A DNA stretch of 64,000 nt from CAYOXX01 sp964408025 (GCA_964408025.1 CAYOXX010000003.1:1-64000), one strand, 5' to 3'. Positions 1 to 9,062 are shown, counted from the stretch's first letter. Made by a program: numbers and translations. Notes: generated from the sequence alone by a model not told the origin.

Positions 1-2
1 GT

Positions 3-1970
3 TTACATGCGGGCCGGGGCCTCGATCCCCATGCAGGCAAGCGCGCGGCGGAAGTGTCCGCGGAAGAGCTGCAGCACCACCGTGCGCAGCGCCTTGAGGT
101 TGGGATTCTCTTCGTGCAGGATCGAGTACTTGTGGTACCAAGCGTTGAACTTCTGGGCCACGGAGTAGACGAACTTGGCGAAGAGCGAGAGCTCCATGCC
201 GCGTACCGCCTCGGCGGCTATTGCCGGCAGCCGGGCCAGCATCGAAACCAGCTCCCAGGTCTCGTCGCCGCCCCCCTCATCCCCCTCTAACGCCGACCAG
301 TCGACGCGGTCGGGCATACCGTCCACATCCGCCTCGGTCAGACCGTCGACCTCGGCCAGCTTGCCGAAGATGTTGTTGGCCCGCACCATGGCGTAGGAGA
401 TGTAGGGACCGCTCTCGCCCTCGAAGGCCAGCGCTTCGGCGAAGTCGAAGGCCAGCACGCGGTTGCGGCCGTACTTGATCATGAAGTAGCGCAGCGCCCC
501 CACGGCTATCGAATGCGCGGCGGCCCCGATCTCCGCTTCGCCGAAATCGGGATTGCGCCCGGCCACCTCGCCGCGGGCCTTGGCCTCGAGCGTCTCGAAC
601 AGGTCGTCCGCCTTGATGCCCAGGCCCCGCCGGCCGCTCATGGCGATGAACGGCTTATCCTCCTCGCCCGGCTCAAGCTCGACGCCCAGCTCCCGGCAGC
701 TCTCCGGCGTCAGGGCCACCTTCTCGTAGCTGAAGTGGTGGTAGCCGGCGGCCAGCTCGTCGCCCGCAACCGCCCGCACGCTCTCGGCGACCACGCTCTG
801 GGTGTACTCCTGCCCGACGTCAATGACGTTGTAGATCGCCGCCGCCGGAGTCGAGTCGTACTCCTCCGCAGTCCCGGTCCCGGAGGTGGTAGAGAGGAGC
901 CGCTGCCCGTTTTCGTAGGTGTGGAAGTGGCGGTAGGGGAAATCGCGCCCCAGGAGGCCGAACTTCCAGAGGTGGTAGGCGATATCCTTTCCGACGTAGG
1001 TTACCGTGCCGTCGCTGCGCACCACGATCTTGTCGGGGTCGTCCATGTCGGCGAACTCGGCGCTGTCGCTGAGGTCCATCACCCAACAGCCGGCGTTCTT
1101 GCCCTCCTCGGCCAGGTAAAGCGATCCGGAACTGCTGAGTAGCTCGAAGGCGGTATCCCAGAAGCGGCCGCGCATGATGTCGCCCTCCCAGACCAGGAGC
1201 TCGTAACGGATGCCGAGCCTTTCCATCGTGCGCAGGTGGCAGCGCACGACCCTGTCGGCGACGACTTTTCCTGTCTGTGCTTCTATCCCTTCGCCGGTTT
1301 CCAATCCGTGAAGGGTGGAGCGCCGCATACTTAGACGTGATTCATCCTCCCTGTAGAACTCGCCCACGCGGGCGTAGAGGTCCCAGCAATAGTGATCGAA
1401 CGGCTCCGGCAGGGCCTTTACTTGCTCAAGACCTATCTTGTCTATTTGGAGGAAACCGACGACCACGTCGGCCACCTGCACGCCTGTGTCGTCGATGTAG
1501 TTCTGCACCCGAACCGGCCGGCCGAGGTAGCGCAGCAGGCGCACCATAGTGTCGCCGAGGCAGGAGTTACGGATGTGGCCGATATGCGCAGCCTTGTTCG
1601 GGTTCACCGAGGTGTGCTCGACCGTCACCGCCGGGAGCGACTCGTCGGTGCGCGGCTCCTCGTCCCGCGTCGCGTAGAGGGCCCGCACCGCCGCCTCGCG
1701 GTCGAAGAAGAGGTTGATGTAGCCGGCTCCGGCGGCCTCCAGGCGCACCACGCCGGGCGGCGGCGGAACCCGCTCCACCACTTCCGCGGCGATCTGCCGC
1801 GGGGCACGTCGCAGTTCCTTGGCCAGGGCGAAGGGGAAGTTCATCGCCAGGTCGCCCAGCTCGATGCGCGGCGGGTACTCGAACTGGAACTCACCCGGGT
1901 CGGCGCCAGTCGCCTCGCGCGCCGCCGCGCGGAAGTATTTGCGCAGCTCGTCCTGGTCGAATAGCTTCAT
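3..1970 (-). CDS. argS: Arginyl-tRNA synthetase
   Basis: This enzyme charges tRNA-Arg with arginine in the cytoplasm. The 655-residue protein starts MKLFDQDELRKYF and shows the class I signature HIGH in NPNKAAHIGHIRNSCLGD, the N-terminal Add-1 type region (LGDLAMNFPFALAKELR) and a C-terminal anticodon-binding helical domain ending ALACMGIEAPARM. The KMSKS loop is degenerate (AMSGRRGLGIKADDL), which is common in ArgS. The same frame stays open much further upstream, but the ATG at 1970 is chosen because it overlaps the stop of the upstream histidine phosphatase by four bases (ATGA), a normal translational coupling. The gene is complete: its TAA lies at 3-5. Identification is secure from the motifs and length. 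Confidence 0.95.
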   Translation of the reverse strand: MKLFDQDELRKYFRAAAREATGADPGEFQFEYPPRIELGDLAMNFPFALAKELRRAPRQIAAEVVERVPPPPGVVRLEAAGAGYINLFFDREAAVRALYATRDEEPRTDESLPAVTVEHTSVNPNKAAHIGHIRNSCLGDTMVRLLRYLGRPVRVQNYIDDTGVQVADVVVGFLQIDKIGLEQVKALPEPFDHYCWDLYARVGEFYREDESRLSMRRSTLHGLETGEGIEAQTGKVVADRVVRCHLRTMERLGIRYELLVWEGDIMRGRFWDTAFELLSSSGSLYLAEEGKNAGCWVMDLSDSAEFADMDDPDKIVVRSDGTVTYVGKDIAYHLWKFGLLGRDFPYRHFHTYENGQRLLSTTSGTGTAEEYDSTPAAAIYNVIDVGQEYTQSVVAESVRAVAGDELAAGYHHFSYEKVALTPESCRELGVELEPGEEDKPFIAMSGRRGLGIKADDLFETLEAKARGEVAGRNPDFGEAEIGAAAHSIAVGALRYFMIKYGRNRVLAFDFAEALAFEGESGPYISYAMVRANNIFGKLAEVDGLTEADVDGMPDRVDWSALEGDEGGGDETWELVSMLARLPAIAAEAVRGMELSLFAKFVYSVAQKFNAWYHKYSILHEENPNLKALRTVVLQLFRGHFRRALACMGIEAPARM

Positions 1971-2602
1971 AGCACTGACTTCGCTTTGCCCTCGAACGTG
2001 CCGAGGTGGCCGGTGTCGTTCCAGGCGTGGCAGGTCCAGCGGTCGCGGCGGTGGTAGAAGGAGGAAACCGATCCGTTGGTGAGGCTGAAGGCGGTCGATA
2101 CGCCGACCGGGACCCCTACCAGCGCTGCCAGCGTCATCCGCACCACGCCGGCGTGGCTGACCACGGCGATCTCGCAGCCGTCCGCACTGCCGCCCAGGAT
2201 CTCCTCGAGGGCCGCTGAGACGCGGTCGAGGAGCTGGTTCATCGACTCGCCGCCGGGCGCCGCCACCTCGGGCTCGCGCAGCCAGGCGAGGAACTCCTCC
2301 CAGCGTGTGCGCTTGATCTCCTCGAAAAGTAGACCCTCGAACTCGCCGCAGTTCAGCTCCTGTAGCCCGTCGTGGATCCGCACCTTGGCGCCGATCGTTT
2401 CGGCGATCGTCTCCGCCGTCACCTGGGCCCGCTTCAGCGGGCTCGAGTGGATCACCTCGATCCCGGAGCCCGAGAAGCGCTGCGCCAGCGCCTCGGCCTG
2501 GAAGACGCCGAAGGGGGTCAGCTCGCTGTCGTGGCTGCCCTGGACGCGGTCCTCCTTGTTGTAGTCGGTCTCGCCGTGGCGGATGGCGTAGAGAGTTGTC
2601 AT
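1967..2602 (-). CDS. Histidine phosphatase family protein (phosphoglycerate mutase-like)
   Basis: A 211-residue member of the histidine phosphatase superfamily (GpmB/CobC type). The phosphoacceptor motif is IRHGETDYN at residues 7-15, and the second catalytic histidine is in VVSHAGVVRMTL near residue 150. Substrates vary across the family (phosphoglycerate, alpha-ribazole phosphate, other small phosphates) and cannot be deduced here. It is the first gene of a two-gene unit with argS and overlaps it by four bases. No signal peptide is visible, so it should be cytoplasmic. Confidence 0.88.
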   Translation of the reverse strand: MTTLYAIRHGETDYNKEDRVQGSHDSELTPFGVFQAEALAQRFSGSGIEVIHSSPLKRAQVTAETIAETIGAKVRIHDGLQELNCGEFEGLLFEEIKRTRWEEFLAWLREPEVAAPGGESMNQLLDRVSAALEEILGGSADGCEIAVVSHAGVVRMTLAALVGVPVGVSTAFSLTNGSVSSFYHRRDRWTCHAWNDTGHLGTFEGKAKSVL

Positions 2603-2655
2603 CGCAGGCTTCCAATAGTTGCGAAGGCAGAGTTTAGCACAGCCGCGAGGGATTT

Positions 2656-2910
2656 AGCCCACATATTGCACAAGGTTTGGCCGACCCTGGTGTTATATGA
2701 TTGATATGTTGATCTTGCCGGCGCTCTCTCCACGGGACTGTGATGTTACATATTGTCACCGGCGAGCTGATTTTCCCGAAGGTCGCGGCGAGGGCGGTTT
2801 TGGACCTGAAGGCGTGGTTAGAACCACGTCGAGGGTCCAAAATCGGCCGCAACAAAGAGATCCGGGAAAAGGGGCCGCCGGACGGCTGAATCTTGTGCAA
2901 TATGCGGGTT
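2656..2910. mobile_element. MITE-like inverted-repeat element, full copy 1 (255 bp)
   Basis: The element begins AGCCCACATATTGCACAAGG and ends with the near-perfect inverse, TTGTGCAATATGCGGGTT, and has TA outside each end. A second, inner palindrome is centred near 2820-2850: a GGTTTTGGACC arm pairs with a GGGTCCAAAATCGGCC arm. It matches the copy at 7132-7386 along its whole length and a shortened copy at 54825-54944. It is too short for a transposase, so it looks like a non-autonomous (MITE) element. TA flanks would fit an IS630/Tc1-mariner helper; that last point is inference. It fills most of the 306-base space between the histidine phosphatase and cdd, and its right end forms the cdd stop codon. 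Confidence 0.8.
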
Positions 2911-3307
2911 AGGAAGGCCGCTCGCCCCCGGCGAAGGGGGCCTCGGGCAGGAGTTCCCGGAGCGCCCAAGAGCGGACGGCACCGCCGGGGTTGGCGGCGA
3001 CGACGCGGGCCTCGGCGGCGAACTCGGCCAGGACCTGGCGACAGGCGCCGCAGGGCGCCACAGGCGGCTCGGCGTCGGCGACCACGGCCAGCGCCAAGAT
3101 GTCGGTGCGGCCTGAGGATACGGCGGCGAAGATCGCCACCCGCTCGGCGCAGATCGTTAGGCCGTAGCTGGCGTTCTCGATGTTGCAGCCGCAGAAGACC
3201 GAGCCGTCGGCGGTCAGCACTGCGGCGCCGACGCGGAAGCCGCTGTAGGGCGCGTAGGCCCGCTCGCGCGCCTGCGTGGCCATCGCGATCAGTTGGCTAT
3301 CGTCCAT
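2909..3307 (-). CDS. cdd: Cytidine deaminase
   Basis: Deaminates cytidine and deoxycytidine to uridine forms in pyrimidine salvage; small homotetrameric zinc enzyme of the cytoplasm. The 132-residue length is typical. Zinc and catalytic motifs are present: CAER (the C-A-E motif) and PCGACRQ (PCxxC). The substrate-binding stretch AYAPYSGFRVGAAVL and NIENASYG are also intact. The ATG at 3307 is preferred over a codon 18 bases upstream because GGAGG lies about ten bases before it. Its stop codon falls at the edge of the inverted-repeat element. It is divergent from the nucleoside phosphorylase gene, which fits a shared salvage role. Confidence 0.93.
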   Translation of the reverse strand: MDDSQLIAMATQARERAYAPYSGFRVGAAVLTADGSVFCGCNIENASYGLTICAERVAIFAAVSSGRTDILALAVVADAEPPVAPCGACRQVLAEFAAEARVVAANPGGAVRSWALRELLPEAPFAGGERPS

Positions 3308-3376
3308 GCGCTCTAAACCTCCCACTCCAAAACTGTGGCATTATAAAGCAGCGAAATCGCTCGGGGGGGGAGGAAA

Positions 3377-4180
3377 ATGAGCGCGGGAGACGATATCGCC
3401 GGGAGCGAGCGGGTCGCCGACGCCGGCGGTCGTCAGTACCACATCGACTGCGCGCCGGGCGACCTGGCGCCATACATCCTGGTCTGCGGCGACCCCGAGC
3501 GCGCCGAGGTGGCTGCTGGGCTCCTGGACGACGTGAGGCTGCGGCGCCGCCACCGCGAATTCGCCACCGTAACTGGCCTCTACCGCGGCGTTCCGGTATC
3601 GGCCGTATCCTCCGGCATAGGCTGCGACAACACAGAGATCGTCGTGGTCGAGGCGGCCCAGTGCGTCGAGCGCCCCGTCTTTATCCGCGTCGGCTCCTGC
3701 GGCGCCATCCAGCCCGAATGCGCCGTGGGCGACCTGGTGATCAGCGACCGCGCCATCCGCCGCGAGAACACCAGCCTCAACTACGCTGCCGACGACCACC
3801 GGCCCCGCTCCGACCCCGGCGTGCTCGCCGCGCTGGTCGAAGCCGCAGACGACCTCGGTTACCGTCGCCACGTCGGCACCACCTGCTCCACCTCCAGCTT
3901 CTATGCCGGCCAGGGGCGGCGGATCGACGGCTTCCCGATTCGTTATCCCAGCCTGGTTGAGGAGCTGCGCGAGGCCGGCGTACTCAACTTCGAGATGGAG
4001 ATGAGCACCCTCTTCACGCTCGCCGACATCAGCACGCTCGGCCTGCGCGCCGGCGGCCTCTGTGCCGTGTTCGCCAACCGCGCCACCGGCGAGTTCATCT
4101 CCAACGACCAGATGCCGGAGGCCCAGGAGCGCGCCCTGAGGGTCGCCCTGCGGGCCGTAGAGATCCTCGCCTCTCATTAA
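3377..4180 (+). CDS. Nucleoside phosphorylase (uridine phosphorylase-like)
   Basis: A 267-residue member of the PNP/UDP phosphorylase family, which cleaves a nucleoside with phosphate to base and ribose-1-phosphate. Family features are the phosphate-binding start CGDPERAE, the segment RVGSCGAIQPECAVGDLVI, and NFEMEMSTLF, which holds the ribose-binding Glu-Met-Glu. The glycine-rich TGLYRGVPVSAVSSGIGCDN is also typical. Overall it looks closest to uridine phosphorylases, and the divergent cytidine deaminase supports pyrimidine salvage, but base specificity is an inference. A GGAGG sequence sits just upstream of the ATG. A TTATAAAG element at 3341-3348 between the two divergent genes could serve as a -10 box. 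Confidence 0.87.
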   Translation: MSAGDDIAGSERVADAGGRQYHIDCAPGDLAPYILVCGDPERAEVAAGLLDDVRLRRRHREFATVTGLYRGVPVSAVSSGIGCDNTEIVVVEAAQCVERPVFIRVGSCGAIQPECAVGDLVISDRAIRRENTSLNYAADDHRPRSDPGVLAALVEAADDLGYRRHVGTTCSTSSFYAGQGRRIDGFPIRYPSLVEELREAGVLNFEMEMSTLFTLADISTLGLRAGGLCAVFANRATGEFISNDQMPEAQERALRVALRAVEILASH

Positions 4181-4301
4181 TCAGGCAGGACAGGCATTTT
4201 TTATTTGTTATGAAATCAAGTGAGACAAACCCGACAGGACGCTCTGCGTAAGCTGGTCTTGTAACCATCTGTGCGGGTCGGGGGAGAGCGATGATAAGGG
4301 A

Positions 4302-5348
4302 TTACACTGCCTTGGAGCTCGATCCCTTGGCGGCGTGCTCTGTAGATCTATTGATCAGCCGCGTGTAAAGGTCACGCAGGTGGTTGCCGACACTGTTGAG
4401 GTCGTGCGCCTCGGCCAGGGCTCGGGAGCCGGTGCGGAGCTTCTTGCGCAGCACGTCGTCCTCGGCCACCGCCACCAGCCTCTGCGCGAATCCCTCTACT
4501 GATTTGGCCTTGAGGCAGTTGAGTCCGTCGGTCAGGAATCCCTCGTATTCCGGTATGTCCCTGACGACGAGTGGCAGGCCCAGCGCTGCGCACTCGAGGA
4601 TCACCATCGGCTGGTTCTCGGTGTAGGAGGGGAAAAAGAGGGCGTCTCCGGCCGAGTAGGCCCCCTCGATATCGCTCACGAAGCCGGGTAGGTGCAGGTT
4701 GGGCGGCGGGTTGTCCAGCGTTCTCTGCACGACGATGTTCTGCGTCAGCATCTTCCCCCACATCTTGCCGTACCAGGCGAAGTCGTATTGCGGCAGCGTG
4801 GCGGCAATCTTGAAGAAGTCGATGACCCCTTTGCGCTGGATCAGGTGCCCCGCCGAGAAGAATGTGAACTTCTCCAGGCCCAGCTTCTCGCGAAAGATCT
4901 TACGTTTCTCCTCGTCGAAGCGCATCCCGCCGCTGTCCGAGGCGTTGGAGACCACGTGGATCGGCACCCGCACCCCCAGGCCGCCCAGCGTCCGCTTGGC
5001 GAATCGCGAGCAGGTGAATACGGCGTCGGCCTGGTTGTAGTAGTAGCGCAGGTAGCCCTCGAACATCGGCGCCAGCAGGTTGGAGAAGGTGAAGCTGTCG
5101 CGAAAGTCGTGCGCGCCCATGCTGTGGGCGTGGCAGACCACCGGCACGCCGCGCTTGCGCGCCCGCATCACGTAGTAAATCGATTTGGGGCCGAAGAAGT
5201 GAGTGTGCAGCAGGTCGTGGGGATTGCGCGGGTCGTCGGTCACATCGATGCCGGCCCCCCGCAGGGCCGCCACGTGGTTCTCGAAGGCGGTCCTGAAGCC
5301 GGACTTGGCAACCAGGTCTCCCCCCTCAAGGAACAAACAGACCTTCAT
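4302..5348 (-). CDS. GT4 family glycosyltransferase
   Basis: A 348-residue GT-B retaining glycosyltransferase. The N-terminal domain has the LEGGDLVAKSGFRTAF start and HTHFFGPKSIYYVMR. The C-terminal domain has the phosphate-binding HLIQRKGVIDFF and the EX7E signature in TENQPMVILECAALGLP. This type transfers a sugar from a nucleotide sugar, often to a lipid or polysaccharide; donor and acceptor are unknown. It stands alone: neighbours on either side are on the other strand and unrelated. GGGTGGAGA precedes the ATG. Membership in the family is clear; involvement in the glycan island further right is not shown. Confidence 0.88.
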   Translation of the reverse strand: MKVCLFLEGGDLVAKSGFRTAFENHVAALRGAGIDVTDDPRNPHDLLHTHFFGPKSIYYVMRARKRGVPVVCHAHSMGAHDFRDSFTFSNLLAPMFEGYLRYYYNQADAVFTCSRFAKRTLGGLGVRVPIHVVSNASDSGGMRFDEEKRKIFREKLGLEKFTFFSAGHLIQRKGVIDFFKIAATLPQYDFAWYGKMWGKMLTQNIVVQRTLDNPPPNLHLPGFVSDIEGAYSAGDALFFPSYTENQPMVILECAALGLPLVVRDIPEYEGFLTDGLNCLKAKSVEGFAQRLVAVAEDDVLRKKLRTGSRALAEAHDLNSVGNHLRDLYTRLINRSTEHAAKGSSSKAV

Positions 5349-5629
5349 TCTCCACCCCAGACGCCCATGCTAATCCGCTTGGTCTTATTCTGACGCAATC
5401 TCATTCAGAGATCAAGAAAAGTCTCCAGACCCCTTCGGCAATTCCTCCTGAGCCGGGCGACGGGCTTCTCGGGATTGGCTGTCAATAGCTCTGATTACGA
5501 GCGCTGTCGGCCTATCAAGCGATTTCAGGAAACCCTGTTCGCGCCGCGTCGTTCGCGGAGTTGAATTACCTGCTGCTGCGGGCCGTCGCCGGCGCTATAC
5601 TCTCGTAAAGCGCCTTGAGGAGGAAGCTG

Positions 5630-6367
5630 ATGAGAGTTCTGCTTGCCGTTGCGCTGGCGGCGCTTTGGCCGCTGACTGCGGCGGCGCAGGAGCCCTACCG
5701 CGGGCCGTTCACGGCCGTCGAGGAGACCGCAGCCGGGCCGCTCTATGTAACGCCGATCTACCACGGAAGCCTGATGTTCGAGTTCGGCGGCCTCGTGGTT
5801 CACGTCGACCCATATTCCCGCGGCGACTACGAGGGGCTGCCGCTGGCTGATCTGATCCTGCTCACCCACCACCACCGCGACCACCTCGACATCCCGCTCA
5901 TCGAGCGGCTCAGCAAGCCCGGTACGATTGTCGTCGGCACCGAAATCTGCGCCCGGCAGCTGCCCGGCATCCAGGTGATCGGCAACGGCGAGAGCGGCAC
6001 CTTTGCCGGCGTCGCGGTCGAGGCTGTGCCGGCCTACAATATCGTGCGCGAGCGCAGCCCCGGCCTCAAGTACCACCCGCGTGGCGAGGGCAACGGCTAC
6101 GTCATCGACTTCGGCGGCCTGAGGGTCTACGTCGCCGGCGACACCGAGTGCATCCCCGAGATGGATCAGCTCGGCCCCGTCGACATCGCCTTCCTGCCCT
6201 GCAACCTGCCATACACGATGCCCGCCGAGGAGGCCGCCGAGTGCGCGCGCCGCATCCGGCCGCGTATCTTCTACCCCTACCACCAGGGCGACACCGACCC
6301 GAACCGGCTGGCCGAGCTCCTGGCCGACGAGCCGGAGATCGAAGTGCGCGCTCTTCCGCTGCACTAG
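5630..6367 (+). CDS. Secreted metallo-beta-lactamase-fold hydrolase
   Basis: A 245-residue protein with a cleavable signal peptide (MRVLLAVALAALWPLTAAAQ) and a metal-dependent hydrolase domain of the UlaG/L-ascorbate-6-phosphate lactonase-like group. Metal ligands appear in LTHHHRDHLDIPL (HxHxDH), VAGDTECIPEM (the Asp ligand) and YPYHQGDT (the final His). The substrate is unknown. The ATG at 5630 is chosen over a TTG at 5615 because the TTG lies inside the ribosome-binding site GAGGAGG. It would act outside the cytoplasm. TATACT at 5595-5600 is a possible -10 box. Confidence 0.88.
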   Translation: MRVLLAVALAALWPLTAAAQEPYRGPFTAVEETAAGPLYVTPIYHGSLMFEFGGLVVHVDPYSRGDYEGLPLADLILLTHHHRDHLDIPLIERLSKPGTIVVGTEICARQLPGIQVIGNGESGTFAGVAVEAVPAYNIVRERSPGLKYHPRGEGNGYVIDFGGLRVYVAGDTECIPEMDQLGPVDIAFLPCNLPYTMPAEEAAECARRIRPRIFYPYHQGDTDPNRLAELLADEPEIEVRALPLH

Positions 6368-6690
6368 CGTCTGAAGGGGTGGGGGTGCTTGATCGGCGGT
6401 GCGGGTGCCTCTATAGGTCTTGATATTAGACCTCCGGGCAGATTGCTGCTTAGCCTCCTACTCGGCGACCGGAGCCTCGCAGGCCGGCGCGGCCACCTTG
6501 CGCCCCTGGTGCTTCTCTCCGGCGACTGCCGTGCAGGATGAACCGCCATTCTATTTCCAACTATATCTGGGGCAATCTCCACAGGAATTGGGTACAAATG
6601 CCTATTAAGCCTTCCCCGATATCGGCCGATAATTAGGATAGGGATTGGAGTTGCTTGGGCAATATTCGTTTCTCTCTTGGTTAAGGTAAA
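6368..6690. other. Intergenic stretch with no supported gene
   Basis: The 323 bases between the hydrolase and the PilZ gene hold only a short, unlikely open frame (6420-6608, rich in Ala and Pro, no family resemblance). I see no RNA gene, repeat or terminator that I can support. Confidence 0.5.
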
Positions 6691-7053
6691 ATGACGATAG
6701 GAGCTGTGGACAGGCGCGAATTCCCGCGCATGGAAGTTGATTGCCCAGCGTCGGTCGAATATCGTCACAACGGCGGGACGATCAGTGAGCAGTCTCGCAT
6801 CTTAAACATCAGCGCCGGTGGAGCCTACCTGGCCACAGGCCGTATGCTTTCTCCCGCACAACTTGTTCACCTATCAGTTCCCATATCTGACGGTGCTTTG
6901 TTCAGAGTACTGACTTTAGGCAAAGAAGGTTTCTCCTCGTCTGTAACCCTGGAGGCCGAGAGCGAGGTAGTGCGCACCTGTTTTGATCCCAAAATACCCG
7001 GGAGGTTCTGCGCTGCTGTCCGGTTCCTCGAACGGCTTCGCATTTCTCAGTGA
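6691..7053 (+). CDS. PilZ domain protein
   Basis: A 120-residue single-domain protein. The two parts of the c-di-GMP binding site are present: an arginine-rich RREFPR near residue 9 and NISAGGAYL (the D/NxSxxG motif) near residue 50. PilZ proteins bind cyclic di-GMP and modulate motility, polysaccharide synthesis or transcription. No second domain is visible, so it probably works as a small adaptor. AAGG lies four bases before the ATG. The nearby glycan genes make a link to surface or flagellar functions attractive, but there is no operon connection. Confidence 0.85.
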   Translation: MTIGAVDRREFPRMEVDCPASVEYRHNGGTISEQSRILNISAGGAYLATGRMLSPAQLVHLSVPISDGALFRVLTLGKEGFSSSVTLEAESEVVRTCFDPKIPGRFCAAVRFLERLRISQ

Positions 7054-7131
7054 AGGAGAGATTCGGCGATTCCGTTTGAACTGCGGCGACCATATCACCG
7101 GCCATCCGTTTTCGAATCAGCATGCCGCGCT

Positions 7132-7386
7132 AGCCCGCATATTGTACAAGTTTTGGCCGGCTCTGGTGTTAAGTGATTGATGTGTTGATCTTTCCAGCGC
7201 TCTCTAAACGGGACTGCGAGGTTACATGTTGTCACCGGCGAGCCAATTTTCTCGAAGGTCGCGGCGGGGTCGGTTTTGGACCCGCAGGCGTGGTTAGCGC
7301 CACGTCGAGGGTTCAAAATCGGCCGCAACAAAGAGGTTCGTAAAAAGGGATCGCCGGACGGCCAAAACTTGTACAATATGCGGGCT
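7132..7386. mobile_element. MITE-like inverted-repeat element, full copy 2 (255 bp)
   Basis: The best-preserved copy. The left end AGCCCGCATATTGTACAAGT is mirrored exactly by the right end ending ACTTGTACAATATGCGGGCT, and the pairing continues through GGCCAAAA to about 28 bp. The inner palindrome is centred near 7290-7305, around GGCGTGG/CCACGTCG. It has the same length as the copy at 2656-2910 and differs by scattered substitutions. TA precedes the left end, but TG follows the right end. No transposase frame is present. It accounts for most of the 507-base gap between the PilZ gene and the sulfotransferase. Confidence 0.82.
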
Positions 7387-7560
7387 GAAGGGGATAAGCA
7401 ACAAGGCTATTGTAATGATCCGGCGATGCCACGATTCCTCTCGGTGGATTCCCACGTCACATCGCTATATTAGTGCCTGGATGGCTTTCAGGGAGCGAAG
7501 CCTGCGCCCGGATTTGTGTGGGGAGCCCCCACTTCTGCTTACGGTAGACGCGACTGCACG

Positions 7561-8304
7561 TCAATCGGAGTAGCCGAACGTCTCCTGGAAGTTCCTCATC
7601 GACTTGGTTACACGTTTTGCGAATGCCAGGCGATGTGTCGAGGTTTCGCGGTGCCTGCGGTCAACACTCCGGTCCGTAATCTCCCGATCGTGCCTGTCTA
7701 CCTCGTAATCCCGCGCGAAGATGTCCATACATCGGTTGGGATCCCCTGTCAGGGGCCACGACAACCATTCCTCCAGCAAACTCTTCCTCATCGGGTCGGC
7801 AACAAACCTCTCGTAATGGACAACACATGTCCGTTCGCCCGGCCAGCTTTCGGCCAGCTTCATCACGGCCCTGGCTGAGTCGCACAGACGCTTTGCAAGC
7901 CATTCCTCGTCCTGGCCGGCCCGAGGTGTGAGTTCCTGTTTCTCCAACATGCTGATTGCCGCGTCCCCGATGTCGCGCACTACCAGGACGACTTTGCGGG
8001 GATTGAAAAGAGCAAGCAGCCTATCGTAGCCGGCGGGATTCACTTCCTTCACGCCCCAGCTTTTGAGCCGGGAGAGGTGAGGGATTAACAGCTTCTCAAA
8101 ACGCTCTTCTGCGTTGCTTTCGGCTCGCCATCGCTCGCCGCTGATCCGTATGCCGAATCTCTCCGCCTGAATACGCACCTGCTCCGACATGTCGCCGCGG
8201 GTTATACCCGGCTCCACGATCAGCCAGCGATCTGGCGGCGTCGTCATCAGGTTGGCCACCAGAGTGCTGCCCGAGCGCGCCACGCCGGCAATGAATACAT
8301 CCAT
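7561..8304 (-). CDS. Sulfotransferase-like P-loop protein
   Basis: A protein of about 247 residues resembling PAPS-dependent sulfotransferases. The 5'-phosphosulfate loop is FIAGVARSGSTLVANLM at the N-terminus, and the 3'-phosphate-binding region is VVLVVRDIGDAAISM. These enzymes move sulfate from PAPS to a hydroxyl of a glycan or small molecule. The start is set at the ATG at 8304, right before the P-loop; the longer frame adds a Cys/His-rich stretch unlike the family. No strong ribosome-binding site is visible. It lies last in the minus-strand glycan unit. Confidence 0.78.
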   Translation of the reverse strand: MDVFIAGVARSGSTLVANLMTTPPDRWLIVEPGITRGDMSEQVRIQAERFGIRISGERWRAESNAEERFEKLLIPHLSRLKSWGVKEVNPAGYDRLLALFNPRKVVLVVRDIGDAAISMLEKQELTPRAGQDEEWLAKRLCDSARAVMKLAESWPGERTCVVHYERFVADPMRKSLLEEWLSWPLTGDPNRCMDIFARDYEVDRHDREITDRSVDRRHRETSTHRLAFAKRVTKSMRNFQETFGYSD

Positions 8305-8462
8305 AGACAGCAAAGCTGGAGTCACCTGTCGTCTCCCGCATCCTCTGTGCGAGTGGTTACAACATCGTGGCACGGGAGCTTCGGGGCAGAGAGATCGCCG
8401 ACTCTAAGTCGCCCCAGGGATCTATGTTGTATCTCTGCAGCTCCCGCTACCATGAGCACCCG

Positions 8463-9062
8463 TCAGGCTTCTCCCACGCCGATATCTTTAGTCAATGCCG
8501 GCACTTCTCTGGCATAGCCGAACCTGTCGAAATCCGGGTCCCCCCACTCCAGAATCGCTTCGACCGCTGCGGGGGTCAGGTAACGCTGCGCGGGTTTTCG
8601 ATCAAAGAAGGTTATGTTCAACGCGGGTAGATCCGCCGGCGGATCTTCAACGAAAGGTAGCTGCGCGAACTCGTGCCGAAATTTCTCGAGATGCAGGACG
8701 CGATCGAACTCTATCGGGCTTTGCCACTCTGTTTGGTTTTGGATCAAGCCCGGTCGTTCCTTCTGCCGTACGACCCATTTAATAAACACCTCGAAGTCGT
8801 CGCCGTTGCCACATTGTTTTCGGAAACCGTACCTGTCCTTGCCGCGCATGCACGTACTCCACCAGATGGATACGGCGCGAACGAACAGATTCCTGCAGAT
8901 CGTAAAGGTGAACCTGTCTGGATCTATGAATCTGGGATCGCGACAATGGTAGTCTCCAACCCGCTTCCCACAATAGTGCTTCGTCAGCAACTCGTACATG
9001 GTGTTGGTGGCGCACTTCATCGTGCTGACGAATGTGTAGCTAAGCTTCTCGCTGACGACCAT
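8463..9062 (-). CDS. Sulfotransferase family 2-like protein
   Basis: A 199-residue protein similar to the sulfotransferase family that includes carbohydrate (chondroitin/dermatan-type) sulfotransferases. The substrate-loop start is FVSTMKCATNTMYELL, followed by FTICRNLFVRAVSIW, which resembles the 3'-phosphate site. The C-terminal part DRFGYARE is also typical of the family. AAGGAAG precedes the ATG. It sits between the 1364-residue multidomain protein and another sulfotransferase on the same strand. Sulfation of a surface glycan is the likely role. Substrate and PAPS use are inferred, not seen. Confidence 0.75.
   Translation of the reverse strand: MVVSEKLSYTFVSTMKCATNTMYELLTKHYCGKRVGDYHCRDPRFIDPDRFTFTICRNLFVRAVSIWWSTCMRGKDRYGFRKQCGNGDDFEVFIKWVVRQKERPGLIQNQTEWQSPIEFDRVLHLEKFRHEFAQLPFVEDPPADLPALNITFFDRKPAQRYLTPAAVEAILEWGDPDFDRFGYAREVPALTKDIGVGEA

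Noticed and set aside
1971..2615. Long open frame extending argS upstream to give an 870-residue protein
   Set aside because: The upstream part is Arg/Gly-rich shadow sequence opposite to codon use of the histidine phosphatase, which has clear motifs in another frame; argS starts at 1970.
2634..2969. Open frames of 93-111 residues spanning the inverted-repeat elements
   Set aside because: Similar frames appear in both copies only because the DNA is similar; no start signal or domain, and the short copy destroys them.
6420..6608. 62-residue open frame between the hydrolase and PilZ genes
   Set aside because: No ribosome-binding site, biased composition and no recognisable motif.
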